Source: Ciona savignyi (lineage: Eukaryota; Chordata; Ascidiacea; Phlebobranchia; Cionidae). Taken from it: 64,000 nucleotides of DNA. The position numbers were made by a program, and so were the translations under genes. Below the pieces are notes generated by a model. The model saw only the letters and a program-made list of their open reading frames with translations. It did no database searches and was not told where the DNA came from. The stretch covers positions 91,132-155,131 of the forward strand of contig CH003375.1 of the NCBI GenBank assembly GCA_000149265.1, written 5' to 3'. Shown here piece by piece: positions 45,530-56,600 of the stretch. Position 1 is the first letter of the stretch. The number at the start of each line of letters is the position of its first letter.

Positions 45530-45603
45530 ACAGATTTTTTCATTCTTATACTAGCGGGCTAAGTGAACAGATTATTTCATTCTTATACTAGCGGGCTAAG
45601 TGA
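45530..45603. repeat. 37-bp tandem duplication
   Basis: Two adjacent 37-base units, each containing TTCATTCTTATACTAGCGGG and ending CTAAGTGA, with a single mismatch. About 0.5 kb upstream of the first integrin-like gene. Function unknown. Confidence 0.8.
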
Positions 45604-46115
45604 TCGAGCCGCCGCTTACATATAGTTAGTCACTGTTAAAATAACATTAAACTAGGAAATTCATTATATAGTTGAAACTAGAAAGCGCTTTTGTGTCAAG
45701 CGACCCATAAATATAGCTGTGACATCGCTATTTATTCTTGGAACATGCCGATTACATCCGGCAGGCCAGAATAAAAGACCCGGCGGGACGGATTTGGCCC
45801 GCTGGCTATAGTTTGCCATTTTCAGTAGATCTTGATGTTCGTTACTTTATGGTGTTGTAACGTTTTGTAACTGTGTTGTGTTTTCTTCTGTTACAACAGA
45901 GTAACCTCGAGTTCAAGAAGATGCCGCCATTGTAATACCGCCATCTGGTATTGATTAGTTGTACGTATATAATAAGCCACAATTCATAGGTAACAACAAT
46001 CCAGACTGTCGAAATCATTTCACAACTTTATTATTGTAAGGTTTAAATACTTATGGCTTAAGTCTCAATGAAGGTGTGATTTTTATAATGCAGATTTTAG
46101 GCAATTGTCGGGATA

Positions 46116-49100
46116 ATGTTTTTAAATTCAAGAGTTAACTTGAGTATAGCAGTCCTGCTATTACTCTGTAACTTAAGTTGCGATGCGTTTACCCTTCGTG
46201 ATTACATCTTGATCAATTCAACTATGCAAGGTATTTCTGGAGGCGGTTACTTTGGGTACACGATCGCTGGCATGCCGACTACTTCAGGAATTGTCAGGTA
46301 AATAAATGAATTTAATGTCAAAACATTTTTGGCGATGATATTTCCGCTACTTACTAACTGTTTATGTAAAAGGGTTAATTTAATGAGAGTACGATTGTTA
46401 AATTTATGGATTTACTAGAATCTGTTCGGTACCGAGGTCTTTTTAATGCCGACAAATCTTCTGCGCAGACATCCGACATTTTAGTCGTTGTCTAGCGAGT
46501 TGAGAGTAGTTTACCACCGTGTAAAATAGAGTTACTTCAAATATACAGTTAAAAAAATATAGTATCCGTCTTAAAATGGGAAAAAAAATTGTCGATATTA
46601 AAAGGTGCCATACAGAACAGAATCTGATCGGTTATCTTTCTCTAAAAAAAGGGAAAAAGGGACTCTCCCAAACGGACTTACCTCGACAATAGACAGTTTC
46701 TACCAGATTGCTGTCACCGTTTTGGCGGAAATTTAGGTTTTGCAAATTTATGGGTTGTGGCCGTTTGCTGAACCAGTGGTTACACAAATATCTGCAATAG
46801 ACATTCAATAAATTAGACGGTTACACATTTTTAAGAATAAGTTTGTTTATTCTTTTCTATTAAATATAATTTCACACGATTTTTCCAGGCTTGGTTAAAG
46901 ATACAACTTCGATATTTTTAAATAAAGTTTCATATTTAATTTAATGGTGTTATTTTTTTCGTGCAGACTGTTAATTGGTGCTCCCAAGTCACGACAAAGT
47001 ATATCAGGCACTACCCAAGGAACCCTGTATGTTACAAAGCTGAATATAAGCAGCAGAGAGGCCAGCATAGAAACGGAAGACCCGGAAAAGAATGTGCCTG
47101 TGACTGTTACAAATCTACGCAAAGACGCCGATTCTATTGGCTTTACCATTAGCGTATCAGGAAATAACACATCGGTAAGTAATAGGGATAAATATGTTCG
47201 ATGCCGCTTCATGGAAAAATCATTTTTATTCTTGTGTATGTGAAAACGTTGAGGTAATTCAGGTTAGGTATTGCAACCATTTAAATATGATACAGTTTTT
47301 GTTTAGAAACTGGGTTCATACAATAAAAGCTAGGTGCGTTGCAAAAGGACATACAGTTGTCGACTAACCATCCTTTTTGCTTCAGGCCAACGCGCTATTA
47401 ACATGCTTACCGAATCATTTTTTTATTTATTCATGCTGATTAGCGTAAATGGGAAAATGAAGTCAAATTACCTCACATTGTCGAGTTGCAGTGTGTTATG
47501 CTTTACACGTTGCCTAATATAGTTGAACCCACTATTTCGCTGGATTCCGGCAATTTTCGTTAAGTGCCTTGCCCAAATACACAACTCACTAGCTAGCGAC
47601 CAGTTTCGAACCTGCAAACTTTTAGCTAAAAGCAACTCACTAACCCACCAAGCTAACCGTCCTGATGTTACTATACACAGACAAACGGTACTGTACATGC
47701 TGTATAACTCAACGATGACAAACATTGTTTCATTCATGCAGGTATGTGTGCCACAACGGTACAGAAGATGCAAGACCCACAACATTATTTCTGGCTCATG
47801 CTTTCACAGTTTAGATTTCGGGGAAACATGGAAAACTGCAAAACCAACTATTCCACGTGAGATAGCCTGTTACATTTGTTCAATTAATATTTATGAGTGT
47901 GAGCAACATGCATATATTTGGCATAATTTTATGCTATTAATTCCCTCTTTTTGTAAAATTGTCTGGACATCAATTTAGCTTAGTGGGTTAGCAATGCACT
48001 TAACATACATTATATATGAACTCGCGAATTAATGGGTTCAACAAAATTAAAAAAACATATAAATCATTCCTAATAATAAAGTTCTAAAGTGAATAAAACT
48101 TTTTGTTTATTGCTACGAGTGGCTTTAACCTGTTATAAGTTGGCCGATCCTACAAGATTAGGGCTATATAACAATTAATCGCCCTACTACAGCTAATACT
48201 TTAGACATATTTCATTAGAATGCTCCGATCAAGCGATTGATTTAATCTTCGTCTTGGATGGCTCATTCTCTGTGGGGAAGCCCAACTTTGAATTGGTGAA
48301 GGAGTGGGTGATAGCGCTGACGAAATCATTTGAAATCGAGAAAGAAGACAATTTTGGAGTGATACAATATTCACATTTCTACAACGAGACTAACAGGTGA
48401 CGTGAGGTGGAATATTAACATGAATGTAAAGTGTTTTTGGAATCTAGTTCTTTTCCGGCTTTAGTAGGCTACAACTCACCAAGTTGTTTTTAAAAAGAAA
48501 ATATGGAAACTAATATGTAAGGATAATACAAAGTCAAAAATTCGTCCACCCCATTCAATTCGAGTTTGATTGGTTAGCTCAGTTTACATCGAAAGATACA
48601 ACATGGGTCTATCTCCAGGCTTTCCAAACTTTGGGTCGCAAATAGTACATCAATTTTACACAAAGTACTATATCTATTGTTCTTTTATGACTTTTTGAGA
48701 TTTTAAAAGTGAAAAAGGGTCGCAGAAAAGTGTAATAGATTGAAAGGGGTCATGAGCTAAAAAGTTAAGAAAGCTCTGGCCTCTCCAGTGATTCAATGAT
48801 CCTTAGTTAAAACTATGTATGGTAAATTTTGCATAGACAGGTCAAAAGGGCCTTACACCTTATGACCTAGTTATCATTGTCAAAGCACTTAGCGGGAATT
48901 GCCATAAACCACTGGATTAATAGGTTCTACTAAAATGAAGGAACATGTGAATCATACGCAACACAATGCAATTGCTTTGGCAATCCAATGTTTGCGAGCT
49001 GATTCTACGTGTGTTAACCCCTTTGGATTTCCCATTCACGGGAATAAACATGAACACACCAATCTATCCTATCCAGTCCTCAACCTTACATGAAAACTGA

Positions 49101-52100
49101 AATCCAACTTGGCGCCTACAAGAACTTCTCCGTGTTTGAGGTAACTTAGAGTTGGTTTCAAAATGTCTTTCATGCATTGAAGCAACTACGTTATTTTAAA
49201 ATAATAACTTTCATCTCTTATAATTATAATGGTACCGGTAATCCATTACGCTGGTGTTGCCAGAGCTATTGTAGTATGTTATTACATTAGATAAAGATTT
49301 TTTTCAGGTTTAGTAGCAGCCATTAATCCACTCGGGTTAGACGATATCCACTAAGTGCCTTGTCCAAGGATGTAACCGTCTAACCATTAGCTGGTTTTGA
49401 TCGCACATCCATTTGGTTGCCTTATAACCAACCATGCTGTTACCGATTGGGATATTTCACCGCACTTGATAATCTTGTGATTGCGCCTGGGTTCTACAAA
49501 ATTGAAAGTGTTAATCATGAACAACACCCTAAAATAGCTGCAGTAACCAAACAGTGGGCGCGATCTGACGATTGCCATGGGTTAACCCCCTTGTTTTTTT
49601 CATCCACAGGGATAAACATAAAAATCCAATTATAAACATAAGTATCGAATCTTTAGAAATACATTCCTTTTCCAGAACATCACCCGAGCTATTACCCTTC
49701 AAGGGTTCACAACGTATACGGCTCACGCCCTCGATAAAACTCTGCAAGATTTTATGGCCAGCCCAAGATTTAACTTTGAAAATGTCACCAAGGTTATGAT
49801 TCTTATCACAGATGGAAGGTAGAGAAATATAGTGTTTTTCCTGCGACACATGGATTAAACTGAGCGGAAGTGACTGAGTGTTTAGCAGCTGTGCTGGGCT
49901 GTATACAATTAACCTGATCCAACATTGCAGTATTGAGCAAGAGAGACCCAGTGGTCCTGGGCTCAGGGCCGGTCCTAGCAAAAAAAGTTAAAATAAAATA
50001 AAACAAGGCTGTAATGACTAATACTAACATGATACGATATTCATGTTTATTCGTTAATAGAAAACGAAAGGGACGTTAACACACCGGCAATCGTCAGATC
50101 ACCTTGCGCCCACTATCGAGTTACCAGAGCTATTGTAGTGTGTTGAGTATGATTTTCCCTTCAATTTAGTAAACCGTATTATTCCACTGGGTTCAGGGTT
50201 CACAGAGTTCAGGGTTCACTGGGTTCAGCAATGTCCGTCAGGTGTCTTGCCCAAGGACAAAATCGTTTAGCCAGCAAACAGTTTTAAACCAGCAACCCTT
50301 TGATTGAAAGTCGTCGCACTAACCCACCAGACTAATCTGTACTGCATTCTACACTTCGTTAAAATGTGTCCATGTGTTATTCTAATACCTATACCTCCCA
50401 CTGGAAATCAACATGAAGGGGTATTCTCACCATGTACTTTTAGTCTTGGTAAAGATATATCCGAATTTATTAAAATTTATCTGCTTTTTACATATGGCAC
50501 AGCCTGGAATTACATTTTTGTTTGATTTCTAGGGCAGATGATGCCCATTTATTACCCACATCGGCACAAAACCTAAGAAATAAAGGAATTGTTACATTTG
50601 CAATTGGCATTGGTGCTTCTCTTACAGACCAACTACAGGTACTGACTATAAGTACCATATATGCTTCAGGTTTCAAACTAATTAAGTTTCAACCCCTCAA
50701 ATGTTAACCATTATACATTTTAAACTCTAAAAAATTGGTAAGGCAACAGTCCTTAGGATCCCAGATCGTGCTACATTTATTAACAGCGATCCTATACTAT
50801 TCCAGTTATCAATGCATCCTTATTGGTAGTTTATCTTTTACTGAAACAGAACCAGAACCACCTAGGCCTAATGTAAATTGAGTGAATCCAAACTAGATAT
50901 AAACCACTAAATCCGGCCCGTTGGTCTAACGGTTAAGTGCGTCGCCTTTCAATCGAAAGGTTGCAGGTGCGAAACTGGTCGCTAGCTAGTTGGTTGTGTC
51001 CTTGGGCAAGGCACTTTACGGACATTTGCCTGAACCCAGCGGATTAATGGGTTCTACCAAATTGAAGGAACGTGTCTATCATATACAACACACTGCAATA
51101 GCTCCGGTAACCCGACGATGGGCGCGAGGTGACCTGACGATCGCCCGTGTGTTAACCCCCTTGGTTTTCCCATTCACGGGGATAAAGATTAATATCCTAT
51201 CCTATCCCCTCCTATCCTAACTTAATGTTCGGATTAACCTGGGGCTATTTAACTGTCACGATTCCAAAAGTATAATAAAATAGTATAATTTTAATTGTGT
51301 TAAATTTATAATAGCATTCCTATACTATTTCAGTAATAACCCCAACATGCCTACGTCCCGTCACCCATTTCTTTTTATTACAGATTGTTGCTAACGGAAA
51401 CTTGGGAGATAATACGAGAGTGTTTGCCGTGCAGAACTTTTCCAGTTTGCAGAGCATTTTGAATCAACTTCGAGTTTCTATTAAACAGGATTTAGAAGGT
51501 GGGGATCAAGTGTTTAAACTTTTCCTTTCTTACGTTGTTTGGTGCAAAATTACATCTTAAAATGTTGTTCAGTTACTTACACACTGAATACTATAAATGG
51601 TGTACGTTTAAACATAAAAGCCACTTATTCTGTTGTACCACTCTATAGCTACTGTTTTTAGGTAATGCCAGTTATTTTTTATGCAATGACACAACTAACT
51701 AGCTAGCGACTGGTTCAATTCAATTGTCCGACGTTAGTCTGGCGGGTTAGTGCGACGACTTTCAACCGAAAGGTTGCAGATTCGAAACTACTCTCTAGCT
51801 AGTTGGTTGTGTCCTTGGGCAATGCACTTAACATTTATTGTCTGAAGCCAGCGGATTAATAAGTTCTGCCAAATTAAAGGAACGGCTATATCACACACAA
51901 CAAACTGCAATAGCTTCGGTAACCCGACGGTGGGCGCGAGGTGATCTGACGATTGTGTGTTGTCTTCATGGTTTTCCATTCATGGGGATAAACATGAATA
52001 TCCTATTCGTTTTGCCAATGGTTTGATATACTGACCAATCTAATCTTCATGGGATATAGGTTCGCCACCACATGTATGTATATACATATATATAAATGTA

Positions 52101-52214
52101 TTCCACTTTCAACCACAGTCGCTTAACAGTGTCCAACACATGTCGTTTATAGGCGCGGAGGGGGTGAATACGCTTGAATATGCTGAAGCCGGCTTCTCCA
52201 GTACCCACCAAACG
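46116..52214 (+). CDS. Integrin alpha-like gene 1: signal peptide, two propeller blades, I domain (3' part not seen)
   Basis: Surface adhesion receptor type. Exons: 46116-46297, 46967-47174, 47742-47856, 48219-48396, 49077-49140, 49676-49818, 50533-50638, 51384-51498, 52153-52214; 391 codons, GT-AG, all phases agree. Residues 1-24 are a signal peptide (AVLLLLCNLSCDA). Then blade 1 (GGGYFGYTIAG) and LLIGAPK, the Cys-rich VCVPQRYRRC...SGSC turn, and a von Willebrand A/I domain from about residue 172 with a full MIDAS: DGSFS, Thr in GFTTYTAHAL, Asp in LITDG. The last exon ends AEAGFSSTHQT, equivalent to the EGFS end of vertebrate alpha-I domains. Blades 3-7, thigh, calf and transmembrane exons are not found before the next gene starts at 53646. 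Reading through the last donor gives a stop after two codons. It therefore either encodes a short secreted form, is broken, or splices to exons further right. Confidence 0.85.
47425..47667 (-). mobile_element. SINE, minus, diverged
   Basis: In intron 2 of integrin-like gene 1; reverse body from 'aaatgggaaaatgaagt' to 'gctaaccgtcc', with the landmark 'gtgccttgcccaa'. Confidence 0.7.
48872..49076 (+). mobile_element. SINE, head-truncated, abutting integrin exon 5
   Basis: Body from 'aaagcacttagcggg' to 'cccattcacgggaataaac', then tail AATCTATCCTATCC. The AG that ends intron 4 of integrin-like gene 1 follows the tail directly, so the tail acts as the pyrimidine tract of the 3' splice site. Confidence 0.7.
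49235..49425 (-). mobile_element. SINE, minus, diverged
   Basis: In intron 5 of integrin-like gene 1; reverse body with 'ccagagctattgtagt', 'ccattaatccactcggg' and 'gtgccttgtccaagg'. Confidence 0.65.
49440..49636 (+). mobile_element. SINE, plus, deleted
   Basis: In intron 5, next to an oppositely oriented copy: 'gggttctacaaaattgaa', 'gtaaccaaacagtgggcgcg', 'cacagggataaacataaaa'. The middle of the head is lost. Confidence 0.65.
50030..50338 (-). mobile_element. SINE, minus, with local triplication
   Basis: In intron 6; reverse copy, with the 'gggttcagg/gttca' segment near 50188-50230 repeated about three times. Confidence 0.72.
50913..51218 (+). mobile_element. SINE, plus, full length, little diverged
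   Basis: In intron 7 of integrin-like gene 1. It has an intact A-box-like GGTCTAACGGTTAAGTGC, the B-box-like segment, a body nearly identical to the 17031 copy, and tail 'tatcctatcccctcctatcc'. Confidence 0.88.
51728..52010 (+). mobile_element. SINE, plus, full length, moderately diverged
   Basis: In intron 8. Head GTTAGTCTGGCGGGTTAGTGC, body landmarks intact, tail 'aatatcctatt'. Confidence 0.78.
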
Positions 52215-52735
52215 GTATGCTGAACTCCATTTATTTCACCATTTTTTTTGTTTTCCTGTGTTTTTTTGCGTTTGATAAAATTTGTGGTGTCCTGTTGCTG
52301 TACTACTGACCTAAGATGACGTGATGAGTTGAAGAAAAGGACAAATCGCTTCAATGCAGTTCAACTGTGAATCACTTCGACATAATTACAATGGTAAGCA
52401 CTTCTACCTCATAACATTGTTTGATCATTTATGGAATTTTGTTGCCTTATTAAGTTTAGTTACTTTATTTAAATCCACAATCTCAGTATTAAAAATACCC
52501 ACACTATTAATAAAAATGTTATTAAAAAACAATTAAAGTTTCAGGCATCATTAATACGGTGAAGCATTACAGGTATTCAAAGCATGAAGTAGGAAGAAGT
52601 ATAGCAGCATTACATGTTTAAAAAATGGTTTTGTTCAATTATGTGTTGAGTTTTATGTTCATTCCATGTGGAAAAGAGCATTTCATGTAGAAAAGAGTTT
52701 TTTTGTATGTAATTAAGTATGTATATGTATACTTG

Positions 52736-52835
52736 GGCTTAGTTTTAAACCGAGGATTAGTTCATTACTAAGACGTTTTTTTGTATGCAAGTCTCTATCT
52801 GTTTCGGTCGCTTAACCATTTGGTCACACAGCTGT
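52736..52835 (-). repeat. Second tRNA-like dispersed repeat, copy 2
   Basis: Same order as 42350-42455: reversed B-box-like 'agttttaaaccgaggatta', spacer 'gtttttttgtatgcaag', and 'ggtcgcttaaccatttggtcac'. It lies in the spacer between the two integrin-like genes. Confidence 0.5.
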
Positions 52836-52925
52836 TAGGAAAAAGTGCGTGCTCACATGTGCAATCGTTAAATTACCTCAACTTCTGTATTCAGGACCAA
52901 TGTGCATTGTTTGGTTTTCATTTTC

Positions 52926-52931
52926 AATAAA
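52926..52931 (+). terminator. Possible poly(A) signal after integrin-like gene 1
   Basis: AATAAA about 0.7 kb past the last exon. It would suit a transcript that ends before gene 2; unproven. Confidence 0.25.
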
Positions 52932-53645
52932 TTGTCGATTTTTATAAACCTGACGTGAAATACAAAATACTTTGCTAAACTGATTTGAAATTTCAACAGA
53001 TTCACTGTAGCTTTATTACGCATGGATACATAAGCGATAACATTGCATTAATACACATGCAAGCTTGTTATTCTAGATAGGTGGTTGCCAAACTGCTGTA
53101 CGCGACTAACTTTAGTATAATTATAAATTTGCACCTAATCTATAGCAACAGCCTAATACATCCATTTAAATGTAAATTAGGTGATACGCGAACACTATTC
53201 AAAAGCTCAAATTGGTACGAGGGGAAAAAAGTTTGTGAATCACTGTATAGATGATGTAAGCATCACGTGGTTTCTTCTTAGAAAAGATATGAATGAGTCA
53301 TGTTTCATCACCAAAGAAATTGTTTAAAGTAGCAGCTAATTATAACTTGTACAGTTATTGCGTAACATCGCAATCAATAAAGACGTATTCGGTTCGTCGC
53401 TTAATGCTTTTAAAACAACTCTCACTCCTTTGCACTGCCCGTTTCCTTTCGATTTACGACGAAATGTCGACACATCACAGCTGTTCTTATTTATTAATCG
53501 TATGCACCAGATATACGTTGCATCCGCTGACAGACTCACCAATGCACAAAGCAGTAGATGCAAATTTACAATACAAACAAATAGTTAATTGTAGGTAACA
53601 TGATGGCAAGCAAAGGAAGAAAGATTAACGATTTGAAAGTCTAGA

Positions 53646-56600
53646 ATGTTAGCCGCCTATGCTCTGATTTGTCTCTTCTCTGTCTCTTCTGGGTTTAACA
53701 TAGAAACCAGAAGCGGATGGTATGAAAACTTACGATCCCCTTTCAGTCCGAATACTATAGATTTCTTTGGATATTCGATTCACATACAAGAACAGCCAAA
53801 CATTTTCAATGGCTCTCGCTCCTTCGGGTAAGATATTGTGATTAAGTATGGATAATAGATTGCTGATGTTTATTTACTTTAATGAAACATAGTATAATAC
53901 TTGCGAGACAACTAATGTGCAAGGGATGCTCGTCCGGTCGATTAGCTCAGAGCTGCTATCAAAACAGTTGTTACCATTTCCATGTTACTCTGAATAAGCA
54001 GTCGTTTTCTCAACTCAATGTTTAACAGTATCCCGACTGTGGGCACGGGATAGTCTTGTGATAGTAACTGAAAAGGTATTTTAAGTCTTTTGTTTTAAGC
54101 GCATTTATCATGCGCGTCGCTTGAATCCGGCAAGTGTGTTTTTCGTTTATTGTTTGTTTTCTACAGTTTACGTTTCTTTGTGACTTGATGACTGTGATAA
54201 ATCAAGTTTGTTTGTGTTACAGCGCCAAGCCATGTGATTAAACTATAATAAAGTCCATATTATTTGCAGTAACCATTTGTTTTATTTCTTAATGGCTTTA
54301 GTTTCGAACCCAGAATGGACTTGCTCTGACCGTTTTTTTTATATGTAAGTTTGTATATGTTTTGGTCGCGTCCACACGAGTAACACTGCTGTTATTCAAT
54401 ACGCAGTAATAACTATAAAATTTCCATTTAGACTGCTGGTCGGCGCACCGAAGCAAAATACCAGCAGCAACGGACAATCTCGAGGCGGGTTGTTTAAAAC
54501 ATTGTATTCATCAACTACCTCATCGCAAACTACCCCGTCAAGTGTTGTATTCTATCAATTGAACCCAGAAAACAACACCGACTCAACACAAGATCAAACT
54601 AAGTCGGACTCGCTTGGATTAAGCACGAATTTAAACGGAAACAACATAACGGTAATTACTTTAATTAAGATTGGGGAACAGCTTATTTTTTAAAATCTGT
54701 AATGCGTTAAAGTCGTTAACTCCAAGTCATCAGTTCAATTTCAACTTAGGGCCAGATTATCATGACTTTATATTCAAGGATTCTTGGTGCTGGGTTAGTG
54801 CGTCGCCTTTCAGTCTAAGACAGGGGTTGCAGATTCATTACTGGTCGCTGGCTAGTCGGTAGTGTCCTTGGGCAAAGTATTTTTTCCTGAACCCAGTGGG
54901 ATGAAACGATGAGAAAATAAATAGGGGTAGTAATATGCTAAAAAAGTTAAAAGACTCATTCTTATATCCCGATTTACTATAGTCTATACATTTGTACAGT
55001 TTACAATTCGTTTAAATACTGTGAAAAGATTTTGTCTAATAAATCTTTGTCGCGTGATCTAGTTTAACAAATGAGTACTGTATGTCTATGGTCCGCGGCT
55101 TATTATTTTTTCTAATTTTGTTTTAACGTGTCGTTTTGCCGTCGTTTTTAGTATCTTATCATAATGTTAGTATATTGTATGCTTTTCTTGTATATAAAGA
55201 AACTTAAAATACTGAATATCGGACTTTCCAGACGTGTTCCCCATTGAGACACCAACAGTGCAGGGACGTGACCTTGATTGAAGGGATTTGTTTCGAAAGC
55301 GACGACTTTGGTGAAACTTGGAATAATGAACCGAAGCATTTGAAAGATAGTAAGTCTGGTCTTTGTGGGTGGGTTGGTGCTGTTGTATTGGTTGTCTGTG
55401 TTTAAAGGGTTTAATTGAAAGGTACATATTATGTAAGCTAATGAAGCAGAATTGGACCCAATCGCCGGATGTTATTGACGTACTAAATGGCGATGGCACA
55501 ACTAAATTATGATGTCAAAGCTACATATGTACGTTGCTTGACGCAACAGTGCTTTCTTGGTCCACCGTTCTAGGAACAAATCATTTGGACCACTGATTCA
55601 AAAAGTGTGCCTACCCCTAGAGAATGTAACCTATATAGAGCTCGTAGTACGGTATAAGTATTCTAAGCATAACCTTGATTAAAACTACTACATACATATT
55701 AAAACCCGTTTGTGCATACGTGCATTACTTTGTTAATGTGGTTTCATGGTAAGTTTTAGTTTATTTATTTTTTGCCCTTCACGACACAAGAACAGGAAAC
55801 GATCGCAAAACAAATCGTCGTTAACACACGTCACTTAAAAAAGGATATCAATAAATAAGTACAGCAAACGCGGCCGCCAAACCTAGGCGAAACAATACTG
55901 TTAAAACAGAAGGTATTCGTAACTGATATCGTATATTCCCGTGCTTTCCATAAATTAAATTACATGGCAAGTAAAATCAAAATAGAATGGTGAACCATGG
56001 AAAATAGTCTTGCTTCTGACATCTCTCAGATTCAACGACCATATTTCAACGAAAATAGTTCGTAGTGGTAAATATGATGATGAAATGTGACCTTTTTAAC
56101 TAAAGCTTGGAAAATTAGTACAAAAGCTTAGAGAACTAGTACGACGCCTTTCAACCGAATGGTATTTGGTTCAAAACTGTTCTCTAGCTAAGAGGTTTTG
56201 TCCTTGGGCAAGGCACTTAACAGAGATTAGCTGAACTGAGTAGATTAATGGGTTCCCAAATTGAAGGAACGTCTGAATCATACACACTGCAATAATAGCT
56301 CTGGTATCCCGACGGTGGGCGCAAGATGACCTGACGATGGCTTGTGTGTTAACCCTCTTGGTTTTCCTATTCAGGAGTACACATTAATATCCTACTATAT
56401 ATCCTATCTAATTTATTAATTCCAGGTTGCGCTGTGTCCAAGATGGATATTTTCTTTGTATTAGACGGTTCAGGCTCCATAGATCAGGGGGAACACGATA
56501 CAATGGTTGACTGGGTCCTTAACTTTACATCTACGTTTGATTTTGTTAATGTCCGTCCTGGGGTCATATTATACAACGCTCCAGATGAATGGTATGAGCT

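Larger units (their letters stand above)
42063..46115. other. Gene-poor interval with repeat fragments
   Basis: No recognisable gene. It contains a second tRNA-like repeat (42350-42455), two R3 fragments and a 37-bp tandem duplication. ORFs at 42452-42751 (-), 44275-44565 (+) and 45096-45521 (+) show no known domain. The last (141 codons) has less AT-biased composition and could be part of a gene, but I cannot support it. Confidence 0.4.

Noticed and set aside
53293..53598. Missing blade-3 exon of integrin-like gene 1
   Set aside because: Frames here on both strands lack any propeller motif (no LGAVG or FG-GAP pattern).
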